A stretch of 64,000 bases of DNA from Nocardia cyriacigeorgica (GTDB lineage: Bacteria > Actinomycetota > Actinomycetes > Mycobacteriales > Mycobacteriaceae), in assembly GCF_005863245.1 (NCBI RefSeq), contig NZ_VBUT01000013.1, positions 1-64,000 on the forward strand, read 5' to 3'. Numbering within the stretch: the stretch's first letter is position 1; every line of letters begins with the position of its first letter. The position numbers were made by a program, and so were the translations under genes. This document shows positions 50,630-59,192 of the stretch, piece by piece. The notes beneath the pieces are model-generated. The model was not told the origin of the DNA. It searched no databases and saw only the letters and a list, made by a program, of their open reading frames with translations.

Positions 50630-51172
50630 TCACACCGCCTGTAGGAACCAGTCCAGTTTGCCCTCGTCGGGATCGTCGGTGGTGTGGTGGTAGGCGAAGC
50701 CGACCCGGTGCGCCACCGCCACCGATGCCTTGTTGGCCGGGTCGATGCGCAGCACGGCCTCGTCGGCCAGATCGTGCGCGGCGATATAGCGGCAGGCCAG
50801 CACCACCGCACGGGCGGCCAGGCCGCGGCGACGGAACTGCGGGTAGATGCCGTAGGACACGTTCGCCTGCCGGTCCGCGAGGAAGTCCTGGCCGACCTGG
50901 ATGTCGAGCGTCCCGACCAGCACACCGTCGTCCAGTGCCACGATCGCGAACGTCTTGCTCGGGCCGTCGGCTTCCCATTCGGCCACACAACGACGGAAGT
51001 GTTCGGTCACGGTGGCGAGCGTGCCCTGACCACCGTCACGCCATCGGGCCGACTCCGCGTCCTCCCCCGCCAGATGCGCCTGCGCATCGGCCACCGTGAT
51101 CGGCCGGAGCCCGATCACCCCATCAGAAATCAACACGTGATCATGATCAGCGCAGACACGCCGCTCGGACAA
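50630..51172 (-). CDS. GNAT-family acetyltransferase, RimJ/RimL-like
   Basis: About 180 aa as read from a TTG at 51172; GTG codons at 51136 or 51118 could be the true start. Fold landmarks are IGLRPITVADAQAHL, FAIVALDDGVLVGTLDIQVG, the acetyl-CoA loop YPQFRRRGLAARAVVLACRY and RIDPANKASVAVAHRVGFAY. It resembles N-terminal or aminoglycoside-type acetyltransferases of the Acetyltransf_3 group. Substrate unknown. Confidence 0.8.
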   Translation of the reverse strand: MSERRVCADHDHVLISDGVIGLRPITVADAQAHLAGEDAESARWRDGGQGTLATVTEHFRRCVAEWEADGPSKTFAIVALDDGVLVGTLDIQVGQDFLADRQANVSYGIYPQFRRRGLAARAVVLACRYIAAHDLADEAVLRIDPANKASVAVAHRVGFAYHHTTDDPDEGKLDWFLQAV

Positions 51173-51214
51173 GTGCCCAGTCGGCGCGCCGCCTCGAGAA
51201 GGGCCGAAAGACCC

Positions 51215-52045
51215 TCAGGGTTTGCGCGCCAGACCGGCGACGATCAGCTGATCCCATACCGTCAGTTCTCTTTCCGGCGTGCCGATGGTGGCGACCGAGG
51301 TATCGGATGCGGCGGGCGCGTCCGGGCGCCACAGCACCGCGGGCACAATGCCCGGCTCGAGGACCTCGAGATCGCCGAACAGGGCACGGATCTCGTCGTC
51401 GGTGCGCCAGCGCCCGCGACCGAACGTCGATTGCAGTTTCTGTTCGGCGGCTTCGGTCTCGGCATTGCCGCCGGACCGGAAATGCGAGATGAAAACCTGG
51501 CTGCCGGACGGGATCTGGTCGCGCCAGTACGACACCACTCCGTTGGGGTCCTCATCGTCGTTGAGGTGGTGCAGGATCGCGCTGAACACCATCGCGACCG
51601 GCTGGTCGAAATCGATCAGCCGCGCCACCTCGTCGCTGTGGCGAATCCGCTCGGGCTCACGCACATCCGCTTGCACCACGGTGGTGTTGTCGTCGGTGGC
51701 CAGCAGCGCGCGGCCGTGCGCGAGCACGATCGGGTCGTTGTCGACATAGACGACCTTCGCGCCGTCGGTGTAGCGGGCCGCGATCTGATGCACATTGTCA
51801 GCGGTCGGGAGCCCGCTGCCCAGATCGATGAATTGCCGCACACCGCTGCGGGCGATATCGCGCACCGCGCGCACCAGGGCCTGCCGGTTACCGAAGGCGA
51901 TGGACACCGAGCCGGGCAGGTTGATCTTGAAGTGGTCGCCGATCTCCTGATCGACGGGGTAATTGTCCTTCCCGCCGAGCAGGTAGTCGTACACCCGCGC
52001 GATGCTGGGCGTATTCGGATCCACCACGCTCGCACTGTCGTTCAT
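51215..52045 (-). CDS. SAM-dependent methyltransferase, DUF574 (actinobacterial) family
   Basis: 276 aa from ATG 52045 (gggagag upstream). It starts with the family signature NTPSIARVYDYLLGGKDNYP, then the SAM-binding FIDLGSGLPTADNVHQIA, VVYVDNDPIV and MVFSAILHHLNDDEDP. This family (PF04672) is abundant in Streptomyces and Nocardia; substrates are unknown. The SAM site appears intact. It lies 75 bp downstream of a YczE-like membrane protein gene on the same strand. Confidence 0.88.
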   Translation of the reverse strand: MNDSASVVDPNTPSIARVYDYLLGGKDNYPVDQEIGDHFKINLPGSVSIAFGNRQALVRAVRDIARSGVRQFIDLGSGLPTADNVHQIAARYTDGAKVVYVDNDPIVLAHGRALLATDDNTTVVQADVREPERIRHSDEVARLIDFDQPVAMVFSAILHHLNDDEDPNGVVSYWRDQIPSGSQVFISHFRSGGNAETEAAEQKLQSTFGRGRWRTDDEIRALFGDLEVLEPGIVPAVLWRPDAPAASDTSVATIGTPERELTVWDQLIVAGLARKP

Positions 52046-52120
52046 CACGCTCTCCCATCGACGGAGATCTCCCGTGCGCACATCGTAGGCGCTCGGGATA
52101 TCTCGTGCAGGCACAACCCA

Positions 52121-52750
52121 TTACGCGGTCGCGGCAATCGGTTCCGGTGCGCGGGCGGGGTCGTGCCCGAACCCGGGCAGCCAGCGATCGGCCACCGGTA
52201 TCAGCAGCTGGATCAACGGCCCGATCCCGAAGGCGTACACCAGGGTGCCGAGGCCGACCGAGCCGCCGAGCAGCCATCCGGTGATCAGTACCGTGACCTC
52301 GATCGCGGTGCGCACCGCGCGGACCGACAGTCCGGTGCGCCGCACCAGGCCCGTCATCAGGCCGTCGCGCGGACCGGGACCCATCCCGGCGCCGATGTAG
52401 AGCACCGTCGCCACCGCGTTGAGCACCACCGCCGCGAACATCGCGGCCACCCGCACCGGCAGTGACTCCCACGGCGGCAGCATCCACAAGCCGGCGTCGA
52501 CCGCGACCGCGATCACCACGACATTGCTCACCGTCCCCAGTCCGGGCCGCTGCCGCAACGGAATCCACGCCAGCAGGACCGCAATCCCCGTCAACGCGGT
52601 CACCGTTCCGAAACTCAGCGGCACGTGCCCGGCCACGCCCTGATGAAAGACATCCCAGGGATCCAGGCCGAGTCCTGCCCGCACCATCACGGCCATGGAG
52701 AACCCGTACAACCACAAACCCGCATACAACGCGACCAGCCGACGCACCAT
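52121..52750 (-). CDS. YczE/YitT-like membrane protein
   Basis: 209 aa with five to six predicted membrane helices. The family signature is FSMAVMVRAGLGLDPWDVFH near the start and YIGAGMGPGPRDGLMTGLVR near the centre. YczE proteins are integral membrane proteins of unknown activity; in Bacillus one is linked to surfactin production. It is divergent from the CatB-like gene, with an inverted repeat in the shared region. Confidence 0.82.
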   Translation of the reverse strand: MVRRLVALYAGLWLYGFSMAVMVRAGLGLDPWDVFHQGVAGHVPLSFGTVTALTGIAVLLAWIPLRQRPGLGTVSNVVVIAVAVDAGLWMLPPWESLPVRVAAMFAAVVLNAVATVLYIGAGMGPGPRDGLMTGLVRRTGLSVRAVRTAIEVTVLITGWLLGGSVGLGTLVYAFGIGPLIQLLIPVADRWLPGFGHDPARAPEPIAATA

Positions 52751-52766
52751 CGGTCCAGCTTCACCC

Positions 52767-52797
52767 AGAACTGGACCTACGTTCTATAGCCAGTTCT
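52767..52797. promoter_or_regulatory. 8-bp inverted repeat between YczE-like and CatB-like genes
   Basis: AGAACTGG (52767-52774) is the exact reverse complement of CCAGTTCT (52790-52797), centred 32 bp from the membrane-protein start. It is a candidate operator, or two half-sites, for a regulator encoded elsewhere. Confidence 0.45.
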
Positions 52798-52893
52798 CGA
52801 TCACTGGCCTGAATAATGGCTGTCATAGGGATGGCCAGTTGCTTCGGGGTGCACACCAGGCCGGGCGCCGACGCCCGAACTAGGCTCGATCCG

Positions 52894-53562
52894 GTGTCGA
52901 CCATTCCTGATCCCGCCACCCGCTTCCCGCTGCCGCACACCGACCGCACGGTCTTCCTCGCACCGCACATCACCTCCGACAGCATCGAAGTCGGCGAATA
53001 CACCTATTTCGACGACCCGCACGCGGCCACCGAGTTCGAAACGAACAATGTGCTCTACCCGTTCGGCCCGGAGAAACTGATCATCGGCCGCTACTGCGCC
53101 ATCGCCACCGGCACCCGCTTCATCATGGCCGGCGCGAACCATCCGACGCACGGGGTGTCCACCTTTCCGTTCACCATCTTCGGCGGCACCTGGGCCGAGC
53201 AGACCATGGACATCATCACCTCGATCCCCAGCCGCGGCGACACCGTCGTCGGCAACGACGTCTGGTTCGGCTACAACAGCCTGGTGATGCCGGGCGTGCG
53301 CATCGGGGACGGCGCCATCATCGCCACCGGCGCCGTGGTCACCGGCGACGTCGCCCCGTACACCATCGTCGGCGGCAACCCGGCCCGCACCGTCAAGCAG
53401 CGCTTCCCCGACGACGACGTCGACCGGCTGCTGCGCGCGGCCTGGTGGAACTGGCCGGTCGAGCTGGTCACCGAACACGTCCGCACGATCATGTCCGGCA
53501 CCCCCGCGCAGATCGAGAAGATCGCCCGCGACAACGGACTGCTGGCCGAACCGCCGAACTGA
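52894..53562 (+). CDS. CatB/Vat-like xenobiotic O-acetyltransferase
   Basis: 222 aa from GTG 52894; an upstream in-frame ATG at 52816 would add 26 residues unlike the family. It is a left-handed beta-helix hexapeptide protein: YFDDPHAATEFETNNVLYPF, LIIGRYCAIATGTRFIMAGA with the following NH (catalytic His region), FGGTWAEQTMD, VVGNDVWFGYNSLVMPGVRI and YTIVGGNPARTVKQRF. Family members acetylate chloramphenicol or streptogramin A in a trimer. Resistance activity is plausible but not proven, because chromosomal homologues often lack it. Confidence 0.85.
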   Translation: MSTIPDPATRFPLPHTDRTVFLAPHITSDSIEVGEYTYFDDPHAATEFETNNVLYPFGPEKLIIGRYCAIATGTRFIMAGANHPTHGVSTFPFTIFGGTWAEQTMDIITSIPSRGDTVVGNDVWFGYNSLVMPGVRIGDGAIIATGAVVTGDVAPYTIVGGNPARTVKQRFPDDDVDRLLRAAWWNWPVELVTEHVRTIMSGTPAQIEKIARDNGLLAEPPN

Positions 53563-53612
53563 ACCGTGCTGGTCCGCGCCCCAACCGGCGTGCCGCGGGG
53601 ACGGCCGGACGA

Positions 53613-54287
53613 TCACACAGCCGGTGGCGCGGCCGGTGCCGCGCCCAGGTGGTGCACGAACCAGCCCGCGGCGAATTCGGCCGCCTGGTCGAGGGTTCCG
53701 GGTTCTTCGAACAGGTGGGTGGCACCCGGAATGATCTCCAGCCGCGGCGTGATCGTCATCTGACGCATGGCTTGCCGGTTGAGGTCGAGGACCGTCTCGT
53801 CATCGCCGCCGACGATCAGCAGTGTGGGTGCTCGTACCCGGTGCAGGGCGTCACCGGCCAGGTCCGGTCGTCCGCCCCGGGACACGACCGCCCGGATGGC
53901 GGCGGGCCGTTCGGCGGCGGTGAGCAACGCGGCCGCGGCGCCGGTGCTGGCGCCGAACAGCCCGATCGGATTCTGGCGGGTGGACGGGAGGTTCGCCAGC
54001 CAGTCCACTGTTCCCGCCAGCCGCCCGGCCAGCAGCGGAATGTCGAATCGCAGCTCGCGGGTGCGCCGATCGAGGTTCTCTTCCTCGGCGGTGAGCAGGT
54101 CCAGCAAGACCGTGCCGAGGCCCGCCGCCCGCAGCACGGCGGCGACGTGCCGGTTGCGCGGACTGTGCCGCCCACTACCGCTTCCGTGCGCGAAGACGAC
54201 GACGCCGCACTCAGGCCGCGGCAGGCACACCTGCCCCTCCAGCCCGACCTCGTCGAGCGGAATCCGCACCTCTTCGTCGACGAACAC
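53613..54287 (-). CDS. Dienelactone-hydrolase-like alpha/beta-hydrolase
   Basis: 224 aa, GTG 54287 with gggagg 7 nt upstream. It carries VVVFAHGSGSGRHSPRNRHV, GTVLLDLLTAEEE, the nucleophile elbow GLFGASTGAAAAL, LIVGGDDETVLDLN for the acid and GATHLFEEPGTL for the His. The HGSGSGRHSPRN variant is typical of small hydrolases found beside phosphoribosyltransferases or stress genes in actinobacteria and phototrophs. Substrate unknown. Convergent with the CatB-like gene. Confidence 0.85.
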   Translation of the reverse strand: MFVDEEVRIPLDEVGLEGQVCLPRPECGVVVFAHGSGSGRHSPRNRHVAAVLRAAGLGTVLLDLLTAEEENLDRRTRELRFDIPLLAGRLAGTVDWLANLPSTRQNPIGLFGASTGAAAALLTAAERPAAIRAVVSRGGRPDLAGDALHRVRAPTLLIVGGDDETVLDLNRQAMRQMTITPRLEIIPGATHLFEEPGTLDQAAEFAAGWFVHHLGAAPAAPPAV

Positions 54288-54422
54288 GCTGACCTCCCTA
54301 TGCCGTCCCGCCGGTCACCCACCGGACCTCCTATCCGCAGCACTACCCGCGTTCATCCCGTCGATGCATCACCGTTGCGCGAATCGACCGGCACGGGCGG
54401 GGAAGCTGCGGTGACAACGAGG

Positions 54423-55145
54423 TCAGCGCATCCACGGCCGCGTCCGCGGGCGGCGCCAGCACCAGTTCACGGTCGGCGGCGAAGGCGGCAGCAGCGGGAA
54501 CACGCCGTAGCGGGTCGCGAGTTCCTCGGCGGTGCGGCTCGCGTTGCCGTGCAGGATGCCGTCGAGGCCCGCGCGCTTCGCGCCGTCGATGTTGTGTTGC
54601 AGGTCATCGATGAGCAGGGCATCGGCCGGGTCGGCTCCGAGTTCGCGGCAGGCCAGCTCGAAGATCGCGCGGGTCGGTTTGCGCAGGCCGACCTCGGTGG
54701 ACACGACCGTCACATCGACGAGGTTCGCGAGGTCGTAGCCGTCGAAACAGCCGCGACCGAGGGAGTTCGACACCAGCGCCACCGGATGCCCCGCGGCTCG
54801 CAGGCCGGCGACGAGGTCGATCATCTCGTGGTCCGGGGCGAGTTCGGCACGGATCTGTCGCAGCAGCCCGTCGGGTTCGACCCGACCACCGTGCCGGATG
54901 AGAGCACCGGCGAGCACCCGTTCGAACTGTTGATCGCTGCATGCGCCCGCCTCGAACGCCGCGAAGCTCGCGCGAACCACCGGGTCGCCGACGATCAGTC
55001 GAACCGGCAGGTCCGGATCGACGCCGACGCGTGCCCCGAACGCGCGGAAGCCGGAAAGCACGCTGGTGGTGAGGACGCCACCGAAGTCGACCAGAATCGC
55101 TTTGCGCCGCCGGGGTTTCGGAGGGTGCTGATGCGCTGTCGGCAT
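54423..55145 (-). CDS. HAD-superfamily hydrolase
   Basis: 240 aa. Motif I ILVDFGGVLTTS (nucleophile Asp; the acid Asp+2 is replaced by Gly, as in epoxide-hydrolase/YihX-like HADs). Motif II VALVSNSLG, motif III GLRKPTRAIF and motif IV ALLIDDLQHNIDGAKRAG. The cap is helical (type C1). Likely a phosphatase or a haloacid/epoxide-type hydrolase on a small metabolite. The C-terminus ends in a Trp/Arg-rich tail. 38 bp downstream of the end of the SDR gene, same strand orientation. Confidence 0.84.
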   Translation of the reverse strand: MPTAHQHPPKPRRRKAILVDFGGVLTTSVLSGFRAFGARVGVDPDLPVRLIVGDPVVRASFAAFEAGACSDQQFERVLAGALIRHGGRVEPDGLLRQIRAELAPDHEMIDLVAGLRAAGHPVALVSNSLGRGCFDGYDLANLVDVTVVSTEVGLRKPTRAIFELACRELGADPADALLIDDLQHNIDGAKRAGLDGILHGNASRTAEELATRYGVFPLLPPSPPTVNWCWRRPRTRPWMR

Positions 55146-55183
55146 ATCCGTGCGCCTTCCTCGGGATCCTGGCGCGCGATGTC

Positions 55184-55999
55184 TCAGTCGACCGTCAGCA
55201 GCGACGCCTGGTAGCGGCGCATGCCCCGCAGCCAGCGGTCGTAGTCGGTGACCTTCTGCCGATGCATGTCGCCGACCTCGGGGTGCGGCAGGATCAGGAA
55301 GCGTTCGTCGTCAACGGCGGCGAGCACCTGGTGGGCGACATCGTCGGGTCGCAGCACCGCTCCGGCCTCGGTGACGGCGCGGGCGGCCGCCGCACCCCAG
55401 CGGTCCCCGGATTCCGTTCCGGCCTGCAACATCGCGGTGTCCACGCCCATCGGGCACAGGCAGCTCACCCGAATTCCTTTGTCGCCGTATGTCACACTGA
55501 GCCATTCGGCGAAGGCGACCGCGGCGTGTTTGGTGACCGAGTAATCGGCCGCCCCGATCTGGGTCAGCAAGCCCGCGGCCGAGGCGGTCGAGATGAAATA
55601 GCCCTCGCCGCGTTCGGCCCATCCGTCGACCAGCAACCGTGCGGCGCGAACGTGCGCGTTGATGTGCACCTCGAAGGCCCGGTGCCAGCCGGCGTCGTCG
55701 CCGAGACCCGGGCCGCCGGGAATGCCGGCATTGGCGAAGTACAGCTGCACCGGGCCGAAACGGTCCTCGGCGGTGGCGATGAGTTCACGCAGGTAGGCCT
55801 CGTCGGTGACGTCGCCCGCCACCGCGACCGCGGCATGCGGTCGCACGGCGCACAGCTCGGTGGCCACCCGTTCGGCGGCGTCGCCGTCGAGATCGGCGAC
55901 GACCACGCGGGCGTCCGCGTCCACCAGGCGGGCGCAGATCGCGGCACCGATGCCGCGGCCCGCGCCGGTCACGATGGCGGTTTTTCCGTTGACCTTCAC
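55184..55999 (-). CDS. Short-chain dehydrogenase/reductase
   Basis: 271 aa from GTG 55999 (aaggga 8 nt upstream). It has VNGKTAIVTGAGRGIGAAIC at the N-terminus, DLDGD after beta2, FANAGIPGG (NAG motif), ISTASAAGLL and the catalytic YSVTK. Classical SDR using NAD(P). A shared 16-bp promoter element lies 105 bp upstream, so it probably belongs with the thiolase, MaoC and CoA-ligase genes at 59-64 kb. The substrate is perhaps a hydroxyacyl or alcohol intermediate. Confidence 0.86.
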   Translation of the reverse strand: MKVNGKTAIVTGAGRGIGAAICARLVDADARVVVADLDGDAAERVATELCAVRPHAAVAVAGDVTDEAYLRELIATAEDRFGPVQLYFANAGIPGGPGLGDDAGWHRAFEVHINAHVRAARLLVDGWAERGEGYFISTASAAGLLTQIGAADYSVTKHAAVAFAEWLSVTYGDKGIRVSCLCPMGVDTAMLQAGTESGDRWGAAAARAVTEAGAVLRPDDVAHQVLAAVDDERFLILPHPEVGDMHRQKVTDYDRWLRGMRRYQASLLTVD

Positions 56000-56104
56000 T
56001 GCGGTTCCCTTTTGTTCGAAGACGGTGCCGGCGTCCCGGCCGATGCTCACATCGAGCCACGGCCCTGTGCCGCCCGGGCAGATGAATGTAAACGCTGCAT
56101 GAAT

Positions 56105-56120
56105 TTGACGTCAGCTTCAA
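56105..56120. promoter_or_regulatory. Shared 16-bp element, copy a
   Basis: TTGACGTCAGCTTCAA, with outer TTGA/TCAA symmetry, 105 bp upstream of the SDR start. It belongs to a set of four related sites at 56105, 59689, 62440 and 62642, all near lipid-metabolism promoters. Confidence 0.55.
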
Positions 56121-56333
56121 CAAAGCTATATCCCGGCCCCGCCTCGGTCAAGCCCCCGCATTTCACCTATCGCGGCACTTAGCCGTGCAATGCCACAAAG
56201 TCAAGTATTGTGAATCATCTGCGATGGATGTTTCATGACTTACGCGCCGGCACCATCCCGTCGACCGAGCGCACCGACCGGATCCGCCCTCGCGCGGAAT
56301 CCGTTCTCAGCCACGATGATTCGAGGAGAACCC

Positions 56334-57572
56334 ATGAAACACACCTGCCGCCGAGCGCGGCCCTCACGTGCCGGCCGGCTGGCACAGCTCACCATCGCCG
56401 TCGCACTGGGAGCCGGCATGCTCGCGGGCCCCGTCGTGGCGAACGCCGAGGAGCCGCCCACCGCCACCGCTCCCCCGGCGGTCTCCGCGTCCGGCGGCGC
56501 ACCCGGCGACGTGATCAGCGCCGAGCCCTACTCCTTCAAGGTCGTGCCCGGTCTGCCGACGCCTACCAAGGCGTGGAAGATCTTCTACCGCTCCACCGAT
56601 GCTCTCGGCCAGCCGAATGTCGTCTCCGGCACGGTCATCGTGCCCGAGGACGGCAAGACCGGAACGCGGCCGCTGGTGACCTATGCCGTCGGGACCGTCG
56701 GGATGGGTGATCAGTGCGCGCCGTCGGCGACGTTCATCCAGGGCAAGAACGTGGAGGGGATGTCGGTCGGCAAGATGCTGCTGCGCGGCTGGGCGGTGGC
56801 CGTCACCGACTATCCCGGACTGGGAACTCCTGGGGATCACCCCTACCTGGTCGGCCGTTCCGAAGGCCCCGCCGTGCTCGACGCGGCGCGCGCTGCCCAG
56901 CGCCTGCCCGAGATGCAGCAGGCGGGTGTGAGCACAGCCTCGCCGGTCGGCATCGCCGGCTACTCCCAGGGCGGTCAGGCCAGTGCGTGGGCGGCCGAGC
57001 TCGCCGGTGAATACGCCCCCGAACTGCAAGTGAAGGGCGCCTCGAGCGGCGGTGTGCCCGCCGACGTCCTGAAGGACGCCATCGACAAGAACGGCAGCGA
57101 CGGCAATCCGGCGGCCTCGCTCATGGTCGCGATCGGCCACGACGTCGCCTACCCGGAGCTCGACCTCGACTCCTACCTCACCGCGCAGGGCCGCGACCTG
57201 GTACAAAAGCTGCGGGGCGGCTGCGTGCTCGACAATGTCCGGGCCGGCCTGGGCCATTCCCTGGACGAGGTGCTGGCACGCGATCCGCTCGACAACCCGC
57301 AGTGGCGGCAGCGGCTGGGCGAGAACCGGCTGGGTAGCCGCAGCACCGGCTTCCCGCTGTACCTCTTCCACGGAACCACCGACCAGATCGTGTCCTACGG
57401 GCTCGGCGAACAGCTCCGCGCCGATTGGTGCGCGGCGGGCAACACCGTCGAATGGCATTCCTATCCGCTGGCCGACCACATGGGTGCGGTCCTGATCGGC
57501 GGCGATGACGCCGTGGACTGGCTCGCCGACCGGCTGGACGGCAAACCCGCACAAGGCAACTGCGGGTCCTGA
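56334..57572 (+). CDS. Secreted lipase (LIP/CalA family)
   Basis: 412 aa from ATG 56334 (gaggag 6 nt upstream). It has a signal peptide with twin-Arg-free basic start (KHTCRRARPSRAGRLAQLTI), a hydrophobic core and cleavage near ANA-EE. The family pattern is SGTVIVPEDGKTGTRPLVTY, the nucleophile elbow GIAGYSQGGQASAWAAEL and FHGTTDQIVSY (acid), with the His in LADHMGA. These actinobacterial enzymes, related to Candida lipase A, hydrolyse triacylglycerols outside the cell. Followed by a terminator. Confidence 0.88.
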   Translation: MKHTCRRARPSRAGRLAQLTIAVALGAGMLAGPVVANAEEPPTATAPPAVSASGGAPGDVISAEPYSFKVVPGLPTPTKAWKIFYRSTDALGQPNVVSGTVIVPEDGKTGTRPLVTYAVGTVGMGDQCAPSATFIQGKNVEGMSVGKMLLRGWAVAVTDYPGLGTPGDHPYLVGRSEGPAVLDAARAAQRLPEMQQAGVSTASPVGIAGYSQGGQASAWAAELAGEYAPELQVKGASSGGVPADVLKDAIDKNGSDGNPAASLMVAIGHDVAYPELDLDSYLTAQGRDLVQKLRGGCVLDNVRAGLGHSLDEVLARDPLDNPQWRQRLGENRLGSRSTGFPLYLFHGTTDQIVSYGLGEQLRADWCAAGNTVEWHSYPLADHMGAVLIGGDDAVDWLADRLDGKPAQGNCGS

Positions 57573-57607
57573 CCACTGCGAAAGACCACCTGGCGCGGCC
57601 CGGGGGC

Positions 57608-57641
57608 GAAGGGGCTGCCACGAGATCGTGGCGGCCCCTTC
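57608..57641 (+). terminator. Terminator after the lipase gene
   Basis: GAAGGGGCtGCCAC (57608-57621) pairs with GTGGCgGCCCCTTC (57628-57641) with one mismatch over a 6-nt loop, 35 bp past the lipase stop and before the convergent TetR gene. Confidence 0.75.
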
Positions 57642-57664
57642 GGCATGTCCGTCGCGCCGGAACC

Positions 57665-58255
57665 TCAGCGCGCGGCCAGCACACCGGCGATCAGCGCACC
57701 GACCAGGGTGTTGGCGTTCTCGACGTTGGGCCGGCGGCCGGCCAGAATGTCGGCGTACAGCATCGATTCCCCCAGCCGCACAACGGCATACGCGAGATCA
57801 TCGAGCGCGACCAGGGGCACCAGCGCGGCCTCGCGCACATCGTCGGCGATCAATTGGTGCACGCGCGCGATCATCCGCGGCTGGACCGCACCGAACGGAT
57901 CGGTCAGTACCCGCATCGCCAGTTTCGGCTCCTCGTCGAGCAGCCGCCGCACGCCACGGGCCGCCGCGATCGCCGCACCGTGATCGGTGATGATGCGCAC
58001 GCACCGCAGCGTCCCGGTCCCGTCACGGACCGCGCCACCGTAGGCGCGCCGCCAGCGCGCGCTCGCGCCGCCGAGGCTGTGGTCGGCCATCCACCAGATC
58101 GCCTCGCCGAGGATCTGTTCGCGATTGCCCGCCTTGCGGAACAGGGTCGCCCGCGACACATGCAACTCGTCGATCAGAGCGTTCACCTCGAGCCGCTGCC
58201 CATGCGCGATCGCCCGCGCGGCGCGACGGTACACGTCCTCGGGAGTAATCGACAT
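57665..58255 (-). CDS. TetR-family regulator, QsdR-like
   Basis: About 196 aa from ATG 58255; GTG 58264 would add three residues. It opens MSITPEDVYRRAARAIAHGQ, then a HTH VNALIDELHVSRATLFRKAG with NREQILGEAIWWMADHSL. This N-terminal layout is that of the actinobacterial QsdR-type subfamily (quorum-sensing lactone degradation regulator of Rhodococcus). The target is not clear from position: it is convergent with the lipase and upstream of nothing on its own strand. It is a candidate, not proven, regulator of the four shared promoter elements. Confidence 0.8.
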   Translation of the reverse strand: MSITPEDVYRRAARAIAHGQRLEVNALIDELHVSRATLFRKAGNREQILGEAIWWMADHSLGGASARWRRAYGGAVRDGTGTLRCVRIITDHGAAIAAARGVRRLLDEEPKLAMRVLTDPFGAVQPRMIARVHQLIADDVREAALVPLVALDDLAYAVVRLGESMLYADILAGRRPNVENANTLVGALIAGVLAAR

Positions 58256-58393
58256 ACGTGCCACCGTATGCGCTCACCCCGGCGCGCAAACAGCGTGGCC
58301 TGCCACCATCCGCGGCAGCGGCATCGGTCGGTGCCGCGGGCCGGTAGGCGCGCGCTGCTGTCGTGGCCGGCGGCACCGGCTCCCGGCACAAGC

Positions 58394-58427
58394 GAGCGCC
58401 CTACGGTCGATGGACCGTAGGGCGCTC
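58394..58427. terminator. Very strong hairpin terminator
   Basis: GAGCGCCCTACGGT (58394-58407) pairs perfectly with ACCGTAGGGCGCTC (58414-58427), a 14-bp stem with a 6-nt loop. It lies 20 bp past the stop of the minus-strand secreted-protein gene. Confidence 0.8.
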
Positions 58428-58447
58428 GAACTCCGCTGGCGCGACGG

Positions 58448-59149
58448 CTACTTGATCGGCGCCGGGAAGGGCTCGTTGATGGTGGTGAAGTACTGGATCA
58501 CCGCCGCCGTCGTCACCGGCGCGCCGATCAGCAACGCACCGGCGACGGCGCCGATCGGGGCGAGCGCACCCGCACCGACGAGGCATCCGGCGATCGGCCC
58601 GGCACCGAACATCATCGCCACCGGACTGGTCGCGGCGGCCAGCGTGACACCGCCGACCAGGCAGCCGATGACGCCCGCGCCGACCGCCCCGGCGACGCCG
58701 CCGGCCACACCGGCCATGGTGACCGTGCCGACCATCCGGGAGAAGGCGGCGACTTCACGCTCGTAGGGCGTCTTCCACGGCGCATGCTCCTGGAATGGCA
58801 GCGCGACCGGCTTCTCCACCGCGCGTGCCGGATCCAGCGACGGCGTGAGCCGGGCGGTGCGCCCGTCGATCTCGGCGTCGATGGGGAAGGCGACATTGTT
58901 GACGTTGAATTCCAGCGGCACCCCGGCCAGCACCGTGCCGTCATCGGCGCGGATCTGGAACTTACCGTCGTCGATGATCAACTGGCCGGCATCGACGGTG
59001 ATCACCGCGGCGGTGCCGTCCTGATGGGCGGTGTAGTTGACGCCCGGCGCGACGTCCACACTCAGCGGTTCGGCGGTCGCGGTGGCCGAACACAGCGTCA
59101 GCGCGGCCAGACCGGCTGCCGTCGAGACCGCGAGCTTGCGTACCTTCAT
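58448..59149 (-). CDS. Exported beta-domain protein with glycine-zipper C-terminus
   Basis: 233 aa from ATG 59149 (gaaagaag upstream). It has a signal peptide (KVRKLAVSTAAGLAALTLCS, cleavage near ATA-EPL), then a predicted beta-rich domain of about 90 residues (VNYTAHQDGTAAVITVDAGQ onward). A Gly/Ala zipper follows (VAGGVAGAVGAGVIGCLVGG, ACLVGAGALAPIGAVAGALL style), ending INEPFPAPIK. Envelope location is likely. The organisation resembles the 34786-35655 protein. Its gene is 43 bp downstream of the MaoC stop and may be cotranscribed with it. Confidence 0.75.
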   Translation of the reverse strand: MKVRKLAVSTAAGLAALTLCSATATAEPLSVDVAPGVNYTAHQDGTAAVITVDAGQLIIDDGKFQIRADDGTVLAGVPLEFNVNNVAFPIDAEIDGRTARLTPSLDPARAVEKPVALPFQEHAPWKTPYEREVAAFSRMVGTVTMAGVAGGVAGAVGAGVIGCLVGGVTLAAATSPVAMMFGAGPIAGCLVGAGALAPIGAVAGALLIGAPVTTAAVIQYFTTINEPFPAPIK

Positions 59150-59192
59150 AGAAATCTTCTTTCGTTGGGGTTTCTTGTGCGGAGCCGGGCCG

